This document shows, piece after piece, positions 34,099 through 42,898 of a stretch of DNA of 64,000 nt. The notes below the pieces were generated by a model that saw nothing but the letters and a program-made list of their open reading frames with translations, searched no databases and was not told where the DNA came from. A program made the position numbers and the translations under genes. The stretch covers positions 5,102,501 to 5,166,500 of the forward strand of contig NZ_CP132203.1 of assembly GCF_030719035.1 (NCBI RefSeq), written 5' to 3'. The stretch is from Hahella sp. HNIBRBA332 (GTDB lineage Bacteria; Pseudomonadota; Gammaproteobacteria; Pseudomonadales; Oleiphilaceae). Positions within the stretch are counted from its first letter, which is position 1. The number at the start of each line of letters is the position of its first letter.

Positions 34099-34467
34099 TT
34101 AAAGTAAACCGATATCGTGAATACGCTTTCTCAACAATTCCGTGGTGACGGGTTTACCGATAAAGCAGGCCGCTCCCAACGCCAGCACTCTCTGCTGCGC
34201 CTCGGGCTGAATATCGGCGCTGATGACGCAGACAATTGTGTTCGCTTCCGCTTCCTTCAGCTTTTTCAGCACGGTGTAACCGTCCATTTCCGGCATGGTT
34301 AAATCCAGAAACATAACATCAGCCTTACCGGCATAATAGGCGTCGAGCGCTTCTTTACCATTACGGGCGAAGGTGATTTCCACATCGCTAAGCTGCGGAG
34401 GCAGGGCGTTCATCACCATTTTCCGTGACAGTGACGAGTCGTCTGCAATAACAATATTCATTGTCAT
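34099..34467 (-). CDS. CheY-like single-domain response regulator
   Basis: A 122-residue receiver (REC) domain alone. The acidic pair is in IVIADDSSLSRKMVMN, the phospho-acceptor Asp in VMFLDLTMPEMDGY (about residue 55), Thr/Ser switch in CVISADI and Lys in FIGKPVT. The ATG at 34467 follows GGAG at good spacing; the long upstream extension (to 34764) overlaps the acpH gene and is rejected. Likely dephosphorylated by the CheC protein encoded next. Confidence 0.92.
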   Translation of the reverse strand: MTMNIVIADDSSLSRKMVMNALPPQLSDVEITFARNGKEALDAYYAGKADVMFLDLTMPEMDGYTVLKKLKEAEANTIVCVISADIQPEAQQRVLALGAACFIGKPVTTELLRKRIHDIGLL

Positions 34468-34565
34468 AGGCATTCTCCATTGCGGGCCGTACCGTTTAAG
34501 TATAGACAATGAAAAACAGCTGGTGCGGAATCGCCGCCAGCCAGAGACAATAAGTGCTGAAGTGG

Positions 34566-35153
34566 CTAAAAAGAGTTGGTATCGACGCCTTCGACGTAGG
34601 CCAGCAACTGAGGATAAAAGTCCATAAAGCAGACCTCCAGCGCCTGATAATGAAGCTCCACTTCCTCGCCTGAGCCATACATCGTGGTGCGCCGACTCAG
34701 TCTGGCGGCAATGTTGTCCAGCGATCGGTGTATATTCGACAGGTGCGCGTAGCCGTTCAGCCAATCATGCTCGCTCATATGGAGCACAGTCCGTTGCGCT
34801 CTTGGCGGCATCAGCTCGTATTCTTCCTGGAGTGACGCATAAACGCCGACAGCGAACTCTTCCAACGAGTCCGCATACCAGTCACGCCAACTCCGAGCCA
34901 GGAAATGATCAAAGGCCACATCCACAATAATTCCCGCGAAGCGGCGACGATAGGGAGAAATCAACGCCATGGCCTCTTTGACCAAAACATGATTATCCGT
35001 ATATAAGTCGATGGCCCGATGCAGACGTATTCCAGTGGCCAGCGACGCTGGCAAATAATGCAGCTCCGCGCCCTTTACGAAATCGCCAAGAAAGGCGCCC
35101 GTGAATGATGTCGCGGAAACATCCGCCAAATGAAAGTGCGCCAGGAAATTCAT
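34566..35153 (-). CDS. acpH: ACP phosphodiesterase
   Basis: A 195-residue enzyme of the AcpH (DUF479) family, which removes the phosphopantetheine arm from acyl carrier protein. It matches the family from its first residues: MNFLAHFHLADVSATSFTGA, GAFLGDFVKG, GIRLHRAIDLYTDNH, VDVAFDHFLARSW. The His/Asp residues in these motifs are the probable Mn-binding set. Length agrees with E. coli AcpH (193). Confidence 0.9.
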   Translation of the reverse strand: MNFLAHFHLADVSATSFTGAFLGDFVKGAELHYLPASLATGIRLHRAIDLYTDNHVLVKEAMALISPYRRRFAGIIVDVAFDHFLARSWRDWYADSLEEFAVGVYASLQEEYELMPPRAQRTVLHMSEHDWLNGYAHLSNIHRSLDNIAARLSRRTTMYGSGEEVELHYQALEVCFMDFYPQLLAYVEGVDTNSF

Positions 35154-35222
35154 AAGAAGCTAAATGAAGCTAAATAGAGAGGAACTGCGGTGAACAGGAA
35201 GCCCTCCCTGGCCTCCATTCGG

Positions 35223-35993
35223 TTAGCGATAACGGGCGATAATTTCGTCGATTTTACCTTCGCTACGCATCTTCGCCAGCGTTTCGTTAAGCAGGTCGAC
35301 GTACTGTTGCGGCGTATCCACATTCAACGCCAGATACATCTCCGCCTGATTGAATACGTACGCGGGTTGCGGTGAGGGATATCCCGCCTGTTTCGCATAA
35401 TAAGGGCCTGAATAAGGACCGGAGATCCACAAGTCAATGTACTTGCCGTACAGACGCTTGAGGTTAAGCGTATCATCATCAATCAGGCTGACGTTCACGC
35501 CTTTTTCAATCAGATACTCGCTGGCGATATCGCCTTTGTATCCGCCCACCCGGTACTTCTTCAGATCGTCAATGCTGGTGATGCTAACGGACTCATTGGG
35601 ACGGCTGAACGCAACCCAGGAATCCTCCACCAGCGGCCCCACCCACTTGAACATGCTTTCGCGCTCTTCTGTGCGGGTGGTGGAGAATACGCCGCGATAA
35701 GCCTTGCGTTGCGCGTGCTCAAAGGCGTAATGCCAAGCGCGCAGCTTCATGTTGTAGGGCAGTTTGGCGCGTTCGAACAGCATTTTCACTATATCCGCAG
35801 AGACGCCGTATATCTGGTCGCCGGAGTGTTCGTACTCACTATTATTCATGCTCATGTTGTACGGCGGGTAGTTTTCCGTAACCAGAAGAAATGTCTCCAC
35901 TTTTTCCGCCGCAGACGCGGAGCCCGCGCCCAAAAACAGCGCCAGCAATAGAGAATGGAAGGAATGTGCGATCAAAAATTTAAAGACCCGCAT
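35223..35993 (-). CDS. Periplasmic solute-binding protein, family 3 (orphan)
   Basis: A 256-residue secreted protein with signal peptide to about residue 28 (SFHSLLLALFLGAGSASAAE). Family-3 marks: FLLVTENYPPYNMSM, DIVKMLFERAKLPYNMKLRA and VFSTTRTEERESMFKWVGPL. No transporter genes adjoin it. It is the third orphan of this family in the window and is distinct from the pair near 3-4.7 kb. Confidence 0.86.
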   Translation of the reverse strand: MRVFKFLIAHSFHSLLLALFLGAGSASAAEKVETFLLVTENYPPYNMSMNNSEYEHSGDQIYGVSADIVKMLFERAKLPYNMKLRAWHYAFEHAQRKAYRGVFSTTRTEERESMFKWVGPLVEDSWVAFSRPNESVSITSIDDLKKYRVGGYKGDIASEYLIEKGVNVSLIDDDTLNLKRLYGKYIDLWISGPYSGPYYAKQAGYPSPQPAYVFNQAEMYLALNVDTPQQYVDLLNETLAKMRSEGKIDEIIARYR

Positions 35994-36308
35994 TTCGAAC
36001 AGATGCTCCCCTTATTGGAAATAGTTTTGCTCAAACTAGTTTGGTTCTTGTTTGGAAGATTCGCCAGTATATCAGCTAATTAGCTTAGGAACGCGGAAAT
36101 AGCGCTGACGCGCCGCATTTTCAGCGTTATGATTGTCGCCTGAAGAGACCGGAAACACCCGAATCCCCCTGACATGCAAAGACAGGGCGAAAATGAATTT
36201 AATCGTGTAAAATTAATTGGCCCAAAGTTGATAAGTACAGCCACATGGGCTATTTACGATAAAGGGAAAGCAGAGCAAACTACTCGGAAATAAAATGGAT
36301 TTAAGGTG
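35994..36308. other. Intergenic region, A+T rich, nothing clear
   Basis: About 315 bases between divergent genes. The stretch 36190-36300 is A+T rich and likely contains promoters. No palindrome, terminator or coding frame is convincing. Confidence 0.45.
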
Positions 36309-37004
36309 ATGGACATGCCGACTCTGGTGCAAGCAATATTCGGAAGGGGACAAGCCAAACTCAAACGGCTGCTGAAGGACTATCCGCCTTATCAGGCCCC
36401 GCATTCACAGGAACCGTTTTCCTTAACGATTGAGCAAGCCTACGCCAATCTCAACTACCTGATCGCGGAAAAAGCCAACCGTCTGGTTATTTACGGCGAA
36501 CTGCTACGCAAGTTCGGCCTGGACTTGGACGAAGGGCTGCACAACGCCTCTCCGGAAGCCTTCTTGCGCGATCTTCACGCCTGGGCCTACAAGCACTGGC
36601 CGGAAGTCTACGAGCCGCATCTGGCGCGTAAAGACATATGGTTGAACTCCAAACGGGACGGCGATCATATTGTTTTCTCCATGTTGATGGACACCGCTAT
36701 CGCCTTGGGTGAAATCGTGGTGAAGCATCGCCCGCGCACTTATTGGGGCCTGGATCTAAGCAACAGCAGCTGGCGCCTGCGTTACGTCAGCTATCAGCGG
36801 CCGGTATTATTGGGCGTTCCCGATCCATACCAGAATAATGCGTTCATGGCGCTGGACTTCGAGAACACCGCCTTCTTCCATTATTCCAATATTCTGGCCA
36901 CGCCGCAGCCGGCGCAGCCGTTGGGCGTCAAAGTACTGTACGCCCTGCGCGAAGAAGAAACCCTGACCCAGGATCCCGCTGGCTTGTTCGGCAGACGGGC
37001 GTAA
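36309..37004 (+). CDS. Hypothetical soluble protein
   Basis: A 231-residue cytoplasmic protein of no recognised family. N-terminal helices (LVQAIFGRGQAKLKRLLKDY; YLIAEKANRLVIYGELLRKF) are followed by a beta-rich part (NSSWRLRYVSYQRPVLLGVP). AAGGTG precedes two ATGs (36309 and 36315) and the start could be either. Composition is normal for the genome. Confidence 0.65.
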   Translation: MDMPTLVQAIFGRGQAKLKRLLKDYPPYQAPHSQEPFSLTIEQAYANLNYLIAEKANRLVIYGELLRKFGLDLDEGLHNASPEAFLRDLHAWAYKHWPEVYEPHLARKDIWLNSKRDGDHIVFSMLMDTAIALGEIVVKHRPRTYWGLDLSNSSWRLRYVSYQRPVLLGVPDPYQNNAFMALDFENTAFFHYSNILATPQPAQPLGVKVLYALREEETLTQDPAGLFGRRA

Positions 37005-37033
37005 CCTGCGCCGTACGCCCGTAGCGTTGTGAG

Positions 37034-38305
37034 TTAGTCGCCGTTCAAGGGTTTCTTCAGGTCAATGACATACAGGGTGTTGGCGTCTACGCGCCCTGTA
37101 GACGGCAGTATTTTTTGCGCTACATCGCCATTCCGCTCAGCCACTGCGAAATCATCGTCATTGATCACCGCCACTCTGTTTGCCCCCATAATCCACAACC
37201 CTTCCAGCTTATCGTGCGGATAATTCATCTGCGCCAGCAAGTCGACCACCAGCGTCTTGCGCACGGGTTGCACGCCCGCCGCCGCAAGCTCGTCCCAGCT
37301 TAGCTCCTCCATCGCCTTACCATTGATTTGCATGCCGTTCTGCGCGTCAAAATCACCGCTGACGTCCGTCGCCCCACGCAGATCAATCTTATATAAACGC
37401 TTATATTTGGCTTTTTCTCCCGCGAATCCGCCGTCCCGCTCCACCATCAGAAACTCATTCTGGGAGATAGCGGCGATTTCTGAGTTGGACAGGTTGTCCG
37501 CTTCCTGGCGATACAGATACTGATGGGTCTCACCTGTGGCGATATCCAAGGTCAGAATGCGCGTCAGGGTTTTATTCTTCACCGCTTTTTTGGAGGGATT
37601 GAACAGCGTGGATTGCATAACGCCCACCAGACGTTGCTCATCCGGCGTAATCGCCAACCCTTCCATGCCACGATTAGGTCTTCGATTGGCGAACACTTTC
37701 GGCAGTTTACGCCCCCCCTTCCCTGTTCCGAACGGATTAATGCGCTCCAGCTCATAGCCCGCGGAAGAGTAATGCACGATATGGGGACCATATTCATCGC
37801 TCACCCAAAAGCCGCCATCCTTGAGCGCTGCGATACCCTCAGGATCAAGTCCGTAGGGATCGAAACCCAGTACGCGACCAGCGTAATCATAAGGCGTTTC
37901 CCCCGTCGCCCCCATGCCTTCAGGGTTGGGCAACCCCGTAATGGGCTCGCCACCGGGCGCATGCAAAGTCAGCATGCGTACGATACGCAGTTCGCCGTTG
38001 TCGAGGCGCTCCACTTCAGCGATGCGTGGCGAATATTCCGGCACAGGGAACTTCTTACCTTTCCCTTCCGTTCCCTCAAAGTCCACATTGGGACCGCGAT
38101 CCGTCAAGACATAGAAGTGGTTGGGTTTCAGCGGATGCGCCGTCATGGCGGAGCCAAATCCGCCATTGCGCACTTCCACGCCATTATCCAGTTTCTTCAT
38201 CACCGAGTAGGCGAGCGCGCCGACAAGTTCTTCTTGCGCTGACGCCGTGGCGACAAATGCGCTCAAACAGAGTGCATAGGCGCCCTTACTGAGAAATGTT
38301 CGCAT
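37034..38305 (-). CDS. Phytase-like esterase domain protein (secreted)
   Basis: A 423-residue exported protein (signal peptide cleaved near ASA-QEE). It belongs to the esterase-like-activity-of-phytase family: FYVLTDRGPNVDFEG, LPNPEGMGATG, FWVSDEYGPHIVHYSS, NRGMEGLAITPDEQRLVG and LEGLWIMGANRVAVINDDDF are spread over a six-bladed-propeller-like length. The likely metal-binding Asp/Glu residues lie in these motifs. AAGGA precedes the ATG. Natural substrate unknown. Confidence 0.85.
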   Translation of the reverse strand: MRTFLSKGAYALCLSAFVATASAQEELVGALAYSVMKKLDNGVEVRNGGFGSAMTAHPLKPNHFYVLTDRGPNVDFEGTEGKGKKFPVPEYSPRIAEVERLDNGELRIVRMLTLHAPGGEPITGLPNPEGMGATGETPYDYAGRVLGFDPYGLDPEGIAALKDGGFWVSDEYGPHIVHYSSAGYELERINPFGTGKGGRKLPKVFANRRPNRGMEGLAITPDEQRLVGVMQSTLFNPSKKAVKNKTLTRILTLDIATGETHQYLYRQEADNLSNSEIAAISQNEFLMVERDGGFAGEKAKYKRLYKIDLRGATDVSGDFDAQNGMQINGKAMEELSWDELAAAGVQPVRKTLVVDLLAQMNYPHDKLEGLWIMGANRVAVINDDDFAVAERNGDVAQKILPSTGRVDANTLYVIDLKKPLNGD

Positions 38306-38568
38306 AGTGATTCCTTAAAGAAGACGTTAAGCCCTCCTCTGATATCAACCCTGCATGACAAATTCATGAAAAATTATCATTTTTTGAACAACTCTCTGAA
38401 AAATAAGCAATAAACTCTCACGGTTTCACGGAAACATAAACTATAGTTAATGCGTGCGCGGAGGACATTCATTTTGCGTACGGCCGATCAGTACATCGTT
38501 AGTTAACTGGCGGCGATAACAACTAAAGATACCAATCTGCTTTTCAGGGACATCCAGGACTGTACACA

Positions 38569-40332
38569 ATGCTTTGCTGTTTATTCGGCCGGGGCTTATT
38601 ACGCGCCTTGCCCAGACATTCCTCATTACGCGGCGACGCTAAGTCGCCACTCTCCTGCTCTCCCGCGCCACGTGCGCGGCGCTTGGTCCTGGCCGTATGC
38701 GCGCCGGCGTTGCTACTCAGCGTCGCTGCATGCCGCCAGACGGAAGAAACCACAGACACAACGCCTGATAAGCCGAAAACCTCGCCGGGGAATACGCATG
38801 AGGTAGTTCATCTGGAACAAGGCTGGTCCAACGCTACTCGCGACCAGGCTCAGTTCGCCTCTTTCGGTTCTCGCATGATTCCCTACGACTGGCTTCTGCA
38901 TTTGGAGCAGGCGGATAACGAAGCGCCTTTCCTGGCTGAGTCACATATGAATGAGCTGGGATTCCTGAGCGCGCCTGCGTCCGAGCACAACCCCGACGCG
39001 TTGCCTGTAGGCTTCGCCAAAGATGTGGACGCAAACGGGACCGCCTGGGCGGGATTGGGGTGCGCAGCCTGCCACACGGCGGAAGTGCGCTATCAAGGAA
39101 AGAGCATCCGCATTGACGGCGGCTCAGCGCTGATCAACTACAGCGGCCTGGAATTCGCCATTCGCGACAGCGTACAAGCAACGCTGGCGCAACCCGAGAA
39201 GTTCTCCCGCTTCGCAAAAGCGTTATCCGCTGAACCAGAAGCGCAACTCAAGGCGGCCCTCCAGCAACGCCTGGATTATTTCACCGAGCGCTTCGCCATG
39301 AACAGCACCGAGGTCCCCTACGGTCGCGGAAGGCTGGATGCGTTCGGACAGATCTTTAATGTGATCACCTCTGAAATCACTCATCAACCGGAAAACCGAC
39401 GTTCTCCGGATGCGCCAGTCAGCTTTCCAGTTCTCTGGGGAGCCCCGCGCATGGACCTGGTGCAATGGAACGGCTCCGCCAGCAACGCCGCTCCAGGGCC
39501 TTTGGCGCAAAACGTTACTACCGCGCTGGCGGTGTATGGCTCCGCGACTGTAGACGGTCATAGCGAGCTTCCCGGTTATCCCAGCAGCGTCAACTTCAGC
39601 AACCTGGGCGATATTCAAAAGCGCAATGAGGCCCTGCGGGCGCCGAAGTGGCCCGAGTCGATTCTTGGCAAGTTGGATACACAGCAAGTGGAAAAAGGAC
39701 GCAGCCTGTATGCGGAGCGTTGTCTGTCCTGCCATACGCTGACGGACCAGAACGCGCCTGACGCAAAGATCAACGTCGCCCTGACGCCGCTTGATGAAAT
39801 CGGCACCGATCCTAAAATGGCCATAAATTTCCTTCGCGCCAGCGCACAAAGCGGACCTTATCAGGGACGTAAGCTGATGGTATTCGGCGGCGCGGAGCTC
39901 GGAGCGACGGAGCCCAGCATCAAACTCGTCGTTCACGCCGCCATCGGCGCTATAGTGCGTCATCCCATCGCCGCCGCCCTGGATGTGGCGGAAGCGTCAC
40001 ATCCCAGCGGCAAACCCAGCGCGACGGCGATTCCACGCTATTACAAGGGGCGCCCGCTGGATGGCGTCTGGTCATCCGCCCCCTATCTGCATAACGGCTC
40101 CGTCCCCAACCTGCAATCACTGCTGCTGCCGCCCGAGCAGCGCCCACAAACATTCTATGTCGGCGATCATGAGTTCGATCCCGTCAAGGTCGGCCTCAGC
40201 ACACAGCAAGCGCCCGGCGCGACGCTATTCGACACGCGTCTGCCCGGCAACAGCAATGCTGGACATTTGTTTGGCGTGGACCTGAGCGACGACGACAAGC
40301 TAGCGCTGCTCGAATATCTGAAATCTCTGTAG
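38569..40332 (+). CDS. Di-haem cytochrome c lipoprotein, RoxA/MauG-like
   Basis: A 587-residue secreted protein with two haem c sites: C165-AA-C168-H169 and C385-LS-C388-H389. The spacing of 220 residues and the C-terminal motif RPLDGVWSSAPYLHNGSVPN are those of the RoxA/RoxB and di-haem peroxidase superfamily. A hydrophobic run ending LLLSVAAC55 looks like a lipobox, so it is probably a lipoprotein, but about 35 residues lie ahead of it and the true start may be later; no strong ribosome site is seen at 38569. It likely uses O2 or peroxide to oxidise an unknown substrate. A larger paralogue follows at once. Confidence 0.82.
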   Translation: MLCCLFGRGLLRALPRHSSLRGDAKSPLSCSPAPRARRLVLAVCAPALLLSVAACRQTEETTDTTPDKPKTSPGNTHEVVHLEQGWSNATRDQAQFASFGSRMIPYDWLLHLEQADNEAPFLAESHMNELGFLSAPASEHNPDALPVGFAKDVDANGTAWAGLGCAACHTAEVRYQGKSIRIDGGSALINYSGLEFAIRDSVQATLAQPEKFSRFAKALSAEPEAQLKAALQQRLDYFTERFAMNSTEVPYGRGRLDAFGQIFNVITSEITHQPENRRSPDAPVSFPVLWGAPRMDLVQWNGSASNAAPGPLAQNVTTALAVYGSATVDGHSELPGYPSSVNFSNLGDIQKRNEALRAPKWPESILGKLDTQQVEKGRSLYAERCLSCHTLTDQNAPDAKINVALTPLDEIGTDPKMAINFLRASAQSGPYQGRKLMVFGGAELGATEPSIKLVVHAAIGAIVRHPIAAALDVAEASHPSGKPSATAIPRYYKGRPLDGVWSSAPYLHNGSVPNLQSLLLPPEQRPQTFYVGDHEFDPVKVGLSTQQAPGATLFDTRLPGNSNAGHLFGVDLSDDDKLALLEYLKSL

Positions 40333-40371
40333 AAACCCAATAAGAATGAAATAGGAGCGAAAGGAAAGGAT

Positions 40372-42690
40372 ATGACCTCCAAGGGAAGTATGAAGTTTGT
40401 CCAGCAAAAACGCAGCGCGCCGCTGCGACTGATCAAATGGCTGACACTCGCCGTTATCGTATTGGTCGTCGCCGCTTGCGCCGGGTTCGCCTGGTTTGTG
40501 CTGTATCCCAATAAAAGCCTGCCGACGGCGGAGCCTGTCGACGAATATGTGTATCTGGATCAGGGCTGGGAAGGCGACAACGCATCCTTGCGAGAGCTTT
40601 ACTACTACACGCCCCAGGGGGTTTCCATGCCCCAGGGCGCATCCGCTGGAGCCGTGCGATATAACTGGTTCATACACCTGGAGGAGCCTTTCAGTGAACA
40701 ACGTCTGGCGGACCCGGAGCGCATGCGGCTTTTCCGCTTTATCGTCGATCCGGTCCCCAGCGCCGCCAACCCCGACCAGCTTCCGTTAGGCTTCAGCAAG
40801 CATCTCGACCCCGCTATTGGCGAAGAGGTTCTGGATATCTCCTGCGCCGCCTGCCATAGCGGCGAGCTTCACTATCAGCGCGATGGCGTCCGTTATGCGG
40901 TGCGCGTCGACGGCGGCCCCGCCATGCATGCGCTCACCAGCATGGAGCGTGGCGCCTTTGCGCCAACTTTGGTGGCCTCGCTGTTTTATACTGCCGTCAA
41001 TCCCTGGAAATTCGACCGCTTTGCGCAAAAAGTGCTGAGTGACCGCTATCCAGAAGGCAAGGACGAACTCCGCTCCGCCTTGTGGCGCAGTGTCGGTGGG
41101 TTTGTCGGCGCGGGCCAGAATAACCCTCTGCGTAAACTCTACCCTGTGGAGGAAGGTTACGGCCGCACTGACGCCCTGGGCCGCATCGGCAATACCCTGT
41201 TCGGAGACCGTCTGAGCGCGTCTAATTATCAAGTCGGCGCGGCGCCGGTCAGCTACCCCTACCTGTGGGATATCTGGAAATTCAACTGGGTGCAGTATAA
41301 CGGCTCGGTGGTGCAGCCTCTGGCGCGTAACATCGGTGAGGCGCTTGGCGTCGGCGCGCGCGTTGATCTGGTCAACGCCGACGGCTCTCCTGTCCCTCCC
41401 GGCGAACGCTTTCACAGCGCCGTGCGCATCGAGGATCTCGCCCGCATCGAAAGCGCATTGCAGACGCTCAAAGCGCCCACCTGGCCGGAGAAGATATTCG
41501 GTCCGGTGGATCAAACTCTCGCCGCCAAGGGCGAAGGTCTGTTCCGGCGCTATTGCCAGGGCTGTCACGGACCGCATGAGGCGGACGTCGTCGACCTGGA
41601 GATCAATGCGCCCCTGAAACCCGCACCCTGGTCGGAGTGGATGATTTCCGTGGCCCCGCTCAGTGTGATCGGCACCGATCCCAGCGCCGCCCAAGCCTTC
41701 ATCGATAAGCACTACGACTTGTCTGCAACTGGATTGAGTAATCAGGATATCGACGACGCCTTACGCCCCTTGTTGACGCAACGACTGATCCGCGAGGTGC
41801 GCGCCAGACTGCGTCAGATCATCACAATGCGCCAGGAACGAGAGCTGCCGCTGGGCGAACTGCAAGAACTGCTGGCCGCTTATCCCTCCAACGACATCAT
41901 TCCTGTCGTAGCGCCGATTGGCGATTTCGCTGCTATCGCAGCAGCGCTCAATAATCTGTCGACGCCAGCGGACAGCGCTCCGCCAAAACCCTCTTATCGT
42001 CCCCATTACGTAAAAAGTTGCGATTTGCTCTGCCTCAATAAGGAATTGTTAAGGCTCACGCAACAGGGAACCAAAGACATCGACAAACTACTGGCGAAAC
42101 AGGACATCCACAGGCTATCCGAAGGCCTTGCATTGAATCTTATTGGCGTCCTGGTGAAAAACCGCTACTACGCCGACAACAACATCGACTATGCGCAACG
42201 CCAATGTCTGGAAGGCTTCGGCACGCTCGACCTGCCTCAGGAAGTCGCGGGCTACAAACCTCGTCCTCTGGCGGGAGTCTGGGCGACGCCGCCCTTCCTG
42301 CACAACGGTTCGGCGCCAAACCTCTATCAGCTGTTATCGCCTCCTGAGCAACGGGACAGCCGCTTTCAGGTAGGCTACAGAGATTTCGATCCCCAACGCG
42401 TTGGCTTCGTCACCCAGCCGCCGCAGAGCGCGGACGCTAACGGCTTCTGGTTCGATACCCGTTTGCCCGGCAACAGCAACAGCGGCCATGCCTTCTCCGC
42501 CTCTGTGACGGATTGGCGCGCGTTCCTGCGGGACCCGGAAGCGAATCCGTTGCCCAAAGGCGTCATTGGCCCCATGCTCACCGAGAAGCAGCGCATGGCG
42601 ATTATTGAGTATCTGAAAGTGCATCGTGATGAACCGGAAACGCCCTTGGAATTCAAGCCTTCCGGGTGTGCGACAGTCCCGGAAAATTAA
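40372..42690 (+). CDS. Di-haem cytochrome c, RoxA/MauG-like, membrane anchored
   Basis: A 772-residue paralogue of the preceding gene. It has an N-terminal membrane anchor (LIKWLTLAVIVLVVAACAGF), haem sites C158-AA-C161-H162 and C395-QG-C398-H399, and the same tail motif (RPLAGVWATPPFLHNGSAPN, then LLSPPEQR and TRLPGNSNSGHAF). It is about 185 residues longer, largely from an insertion between the second haem and the tail motif (about residues 430-620). A GAAAGGA site precedes the ATG; the gap from the first gene is 39 bases, so they form an operon. The two may be a peroxidase/oxygenase pair. Confidence 0.82.
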   Translation: MTSKGSMKFVQQKRSAPLRLIKWLTLAVIVLVVAACAGFAWFVLYPNKSLPTAEPVDEYVYLDQGWEGDNASLRELYYYTPQGVSMPQGASAGAVRYNWFIHLEEPFSEQRLADPERMRLFRFIVDPVPSAANPDQLPLGFSKHLDPAIGEEVLDISCAACHSGELHYQRDGVRYAVRVDGGPAMHALTSMERGAFAPTLVASLFYTAVNPWKFDRFAQKVLSDRYPEGKDELRSALWRSVGGFVGAGQNNPLRKLYPVEEGYGRTDALGRIGNTLFGDRLSASNYQVGAAPVSYPYLWDIWKFNWVQYNGSVVQPLARNIGEALGVGARVDLVNADGSPVPPGERFHSAVRIEDLARIESALQTLKAPTWPEKIFGPVDQTLAAKGEGLFRRYCQGCHGPHEADVVDLEINAPLKPAPWSEWMISVAPLSVIGTDPSAAQAFIDKHYDLSATGLSNQDIDDALRPLLTQRLIREVRARLRQIITMRQERELPLGELQELLAAYPSNDIIPVVAPIGDFAAIAAALNNLSTPADSAPPKPSYRPHYVKSCDLLCLNKELLRLTQQGTKDIDKLLAKQDIHRLSEGLALNLIGVLVKNRYYADNNIDYAQRQCLEGFGTLDLPQEVAGYKPRPLAGVWATPPFLHNGSAPNLYQLLSPPEQRDSRFQVGYRDFDPQRVGFVTQPPQSADANGFWFDTRLPGNSNSGHAFSASVTDWRAFLRDPEANPLPKGVIGPMLTEKQRMAIIEYLKVHRDEPETPLEFKPSGCATVPEN

Positions 42691-42898
42691 GCGCCGAATG
42701 GCGCTCCCGACGTCTGACGGTGAAGGAAAGAGGCCAGCAAAGGGGGCTTGCAACAGCCTGCTGTTAAGTCGACAATGCGGCCTTTATTGGTAATACTAAC
42801 CGACAATTGCGCCTTTCCTCCGGCGTGAGCTAGGAGAGGGCATGGAAGCTATTTCTTCCAAAGGAACATAAGTTAGTCAACTTTTTGGAGATGGCCAA

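Noticed and set aside
34468..34764. Long N-terminal extension of the CheY-like gene
   Set aside because: Overlaps acpH and adds no recognisable domain; the receiver domain starts at the ATG at 34467.
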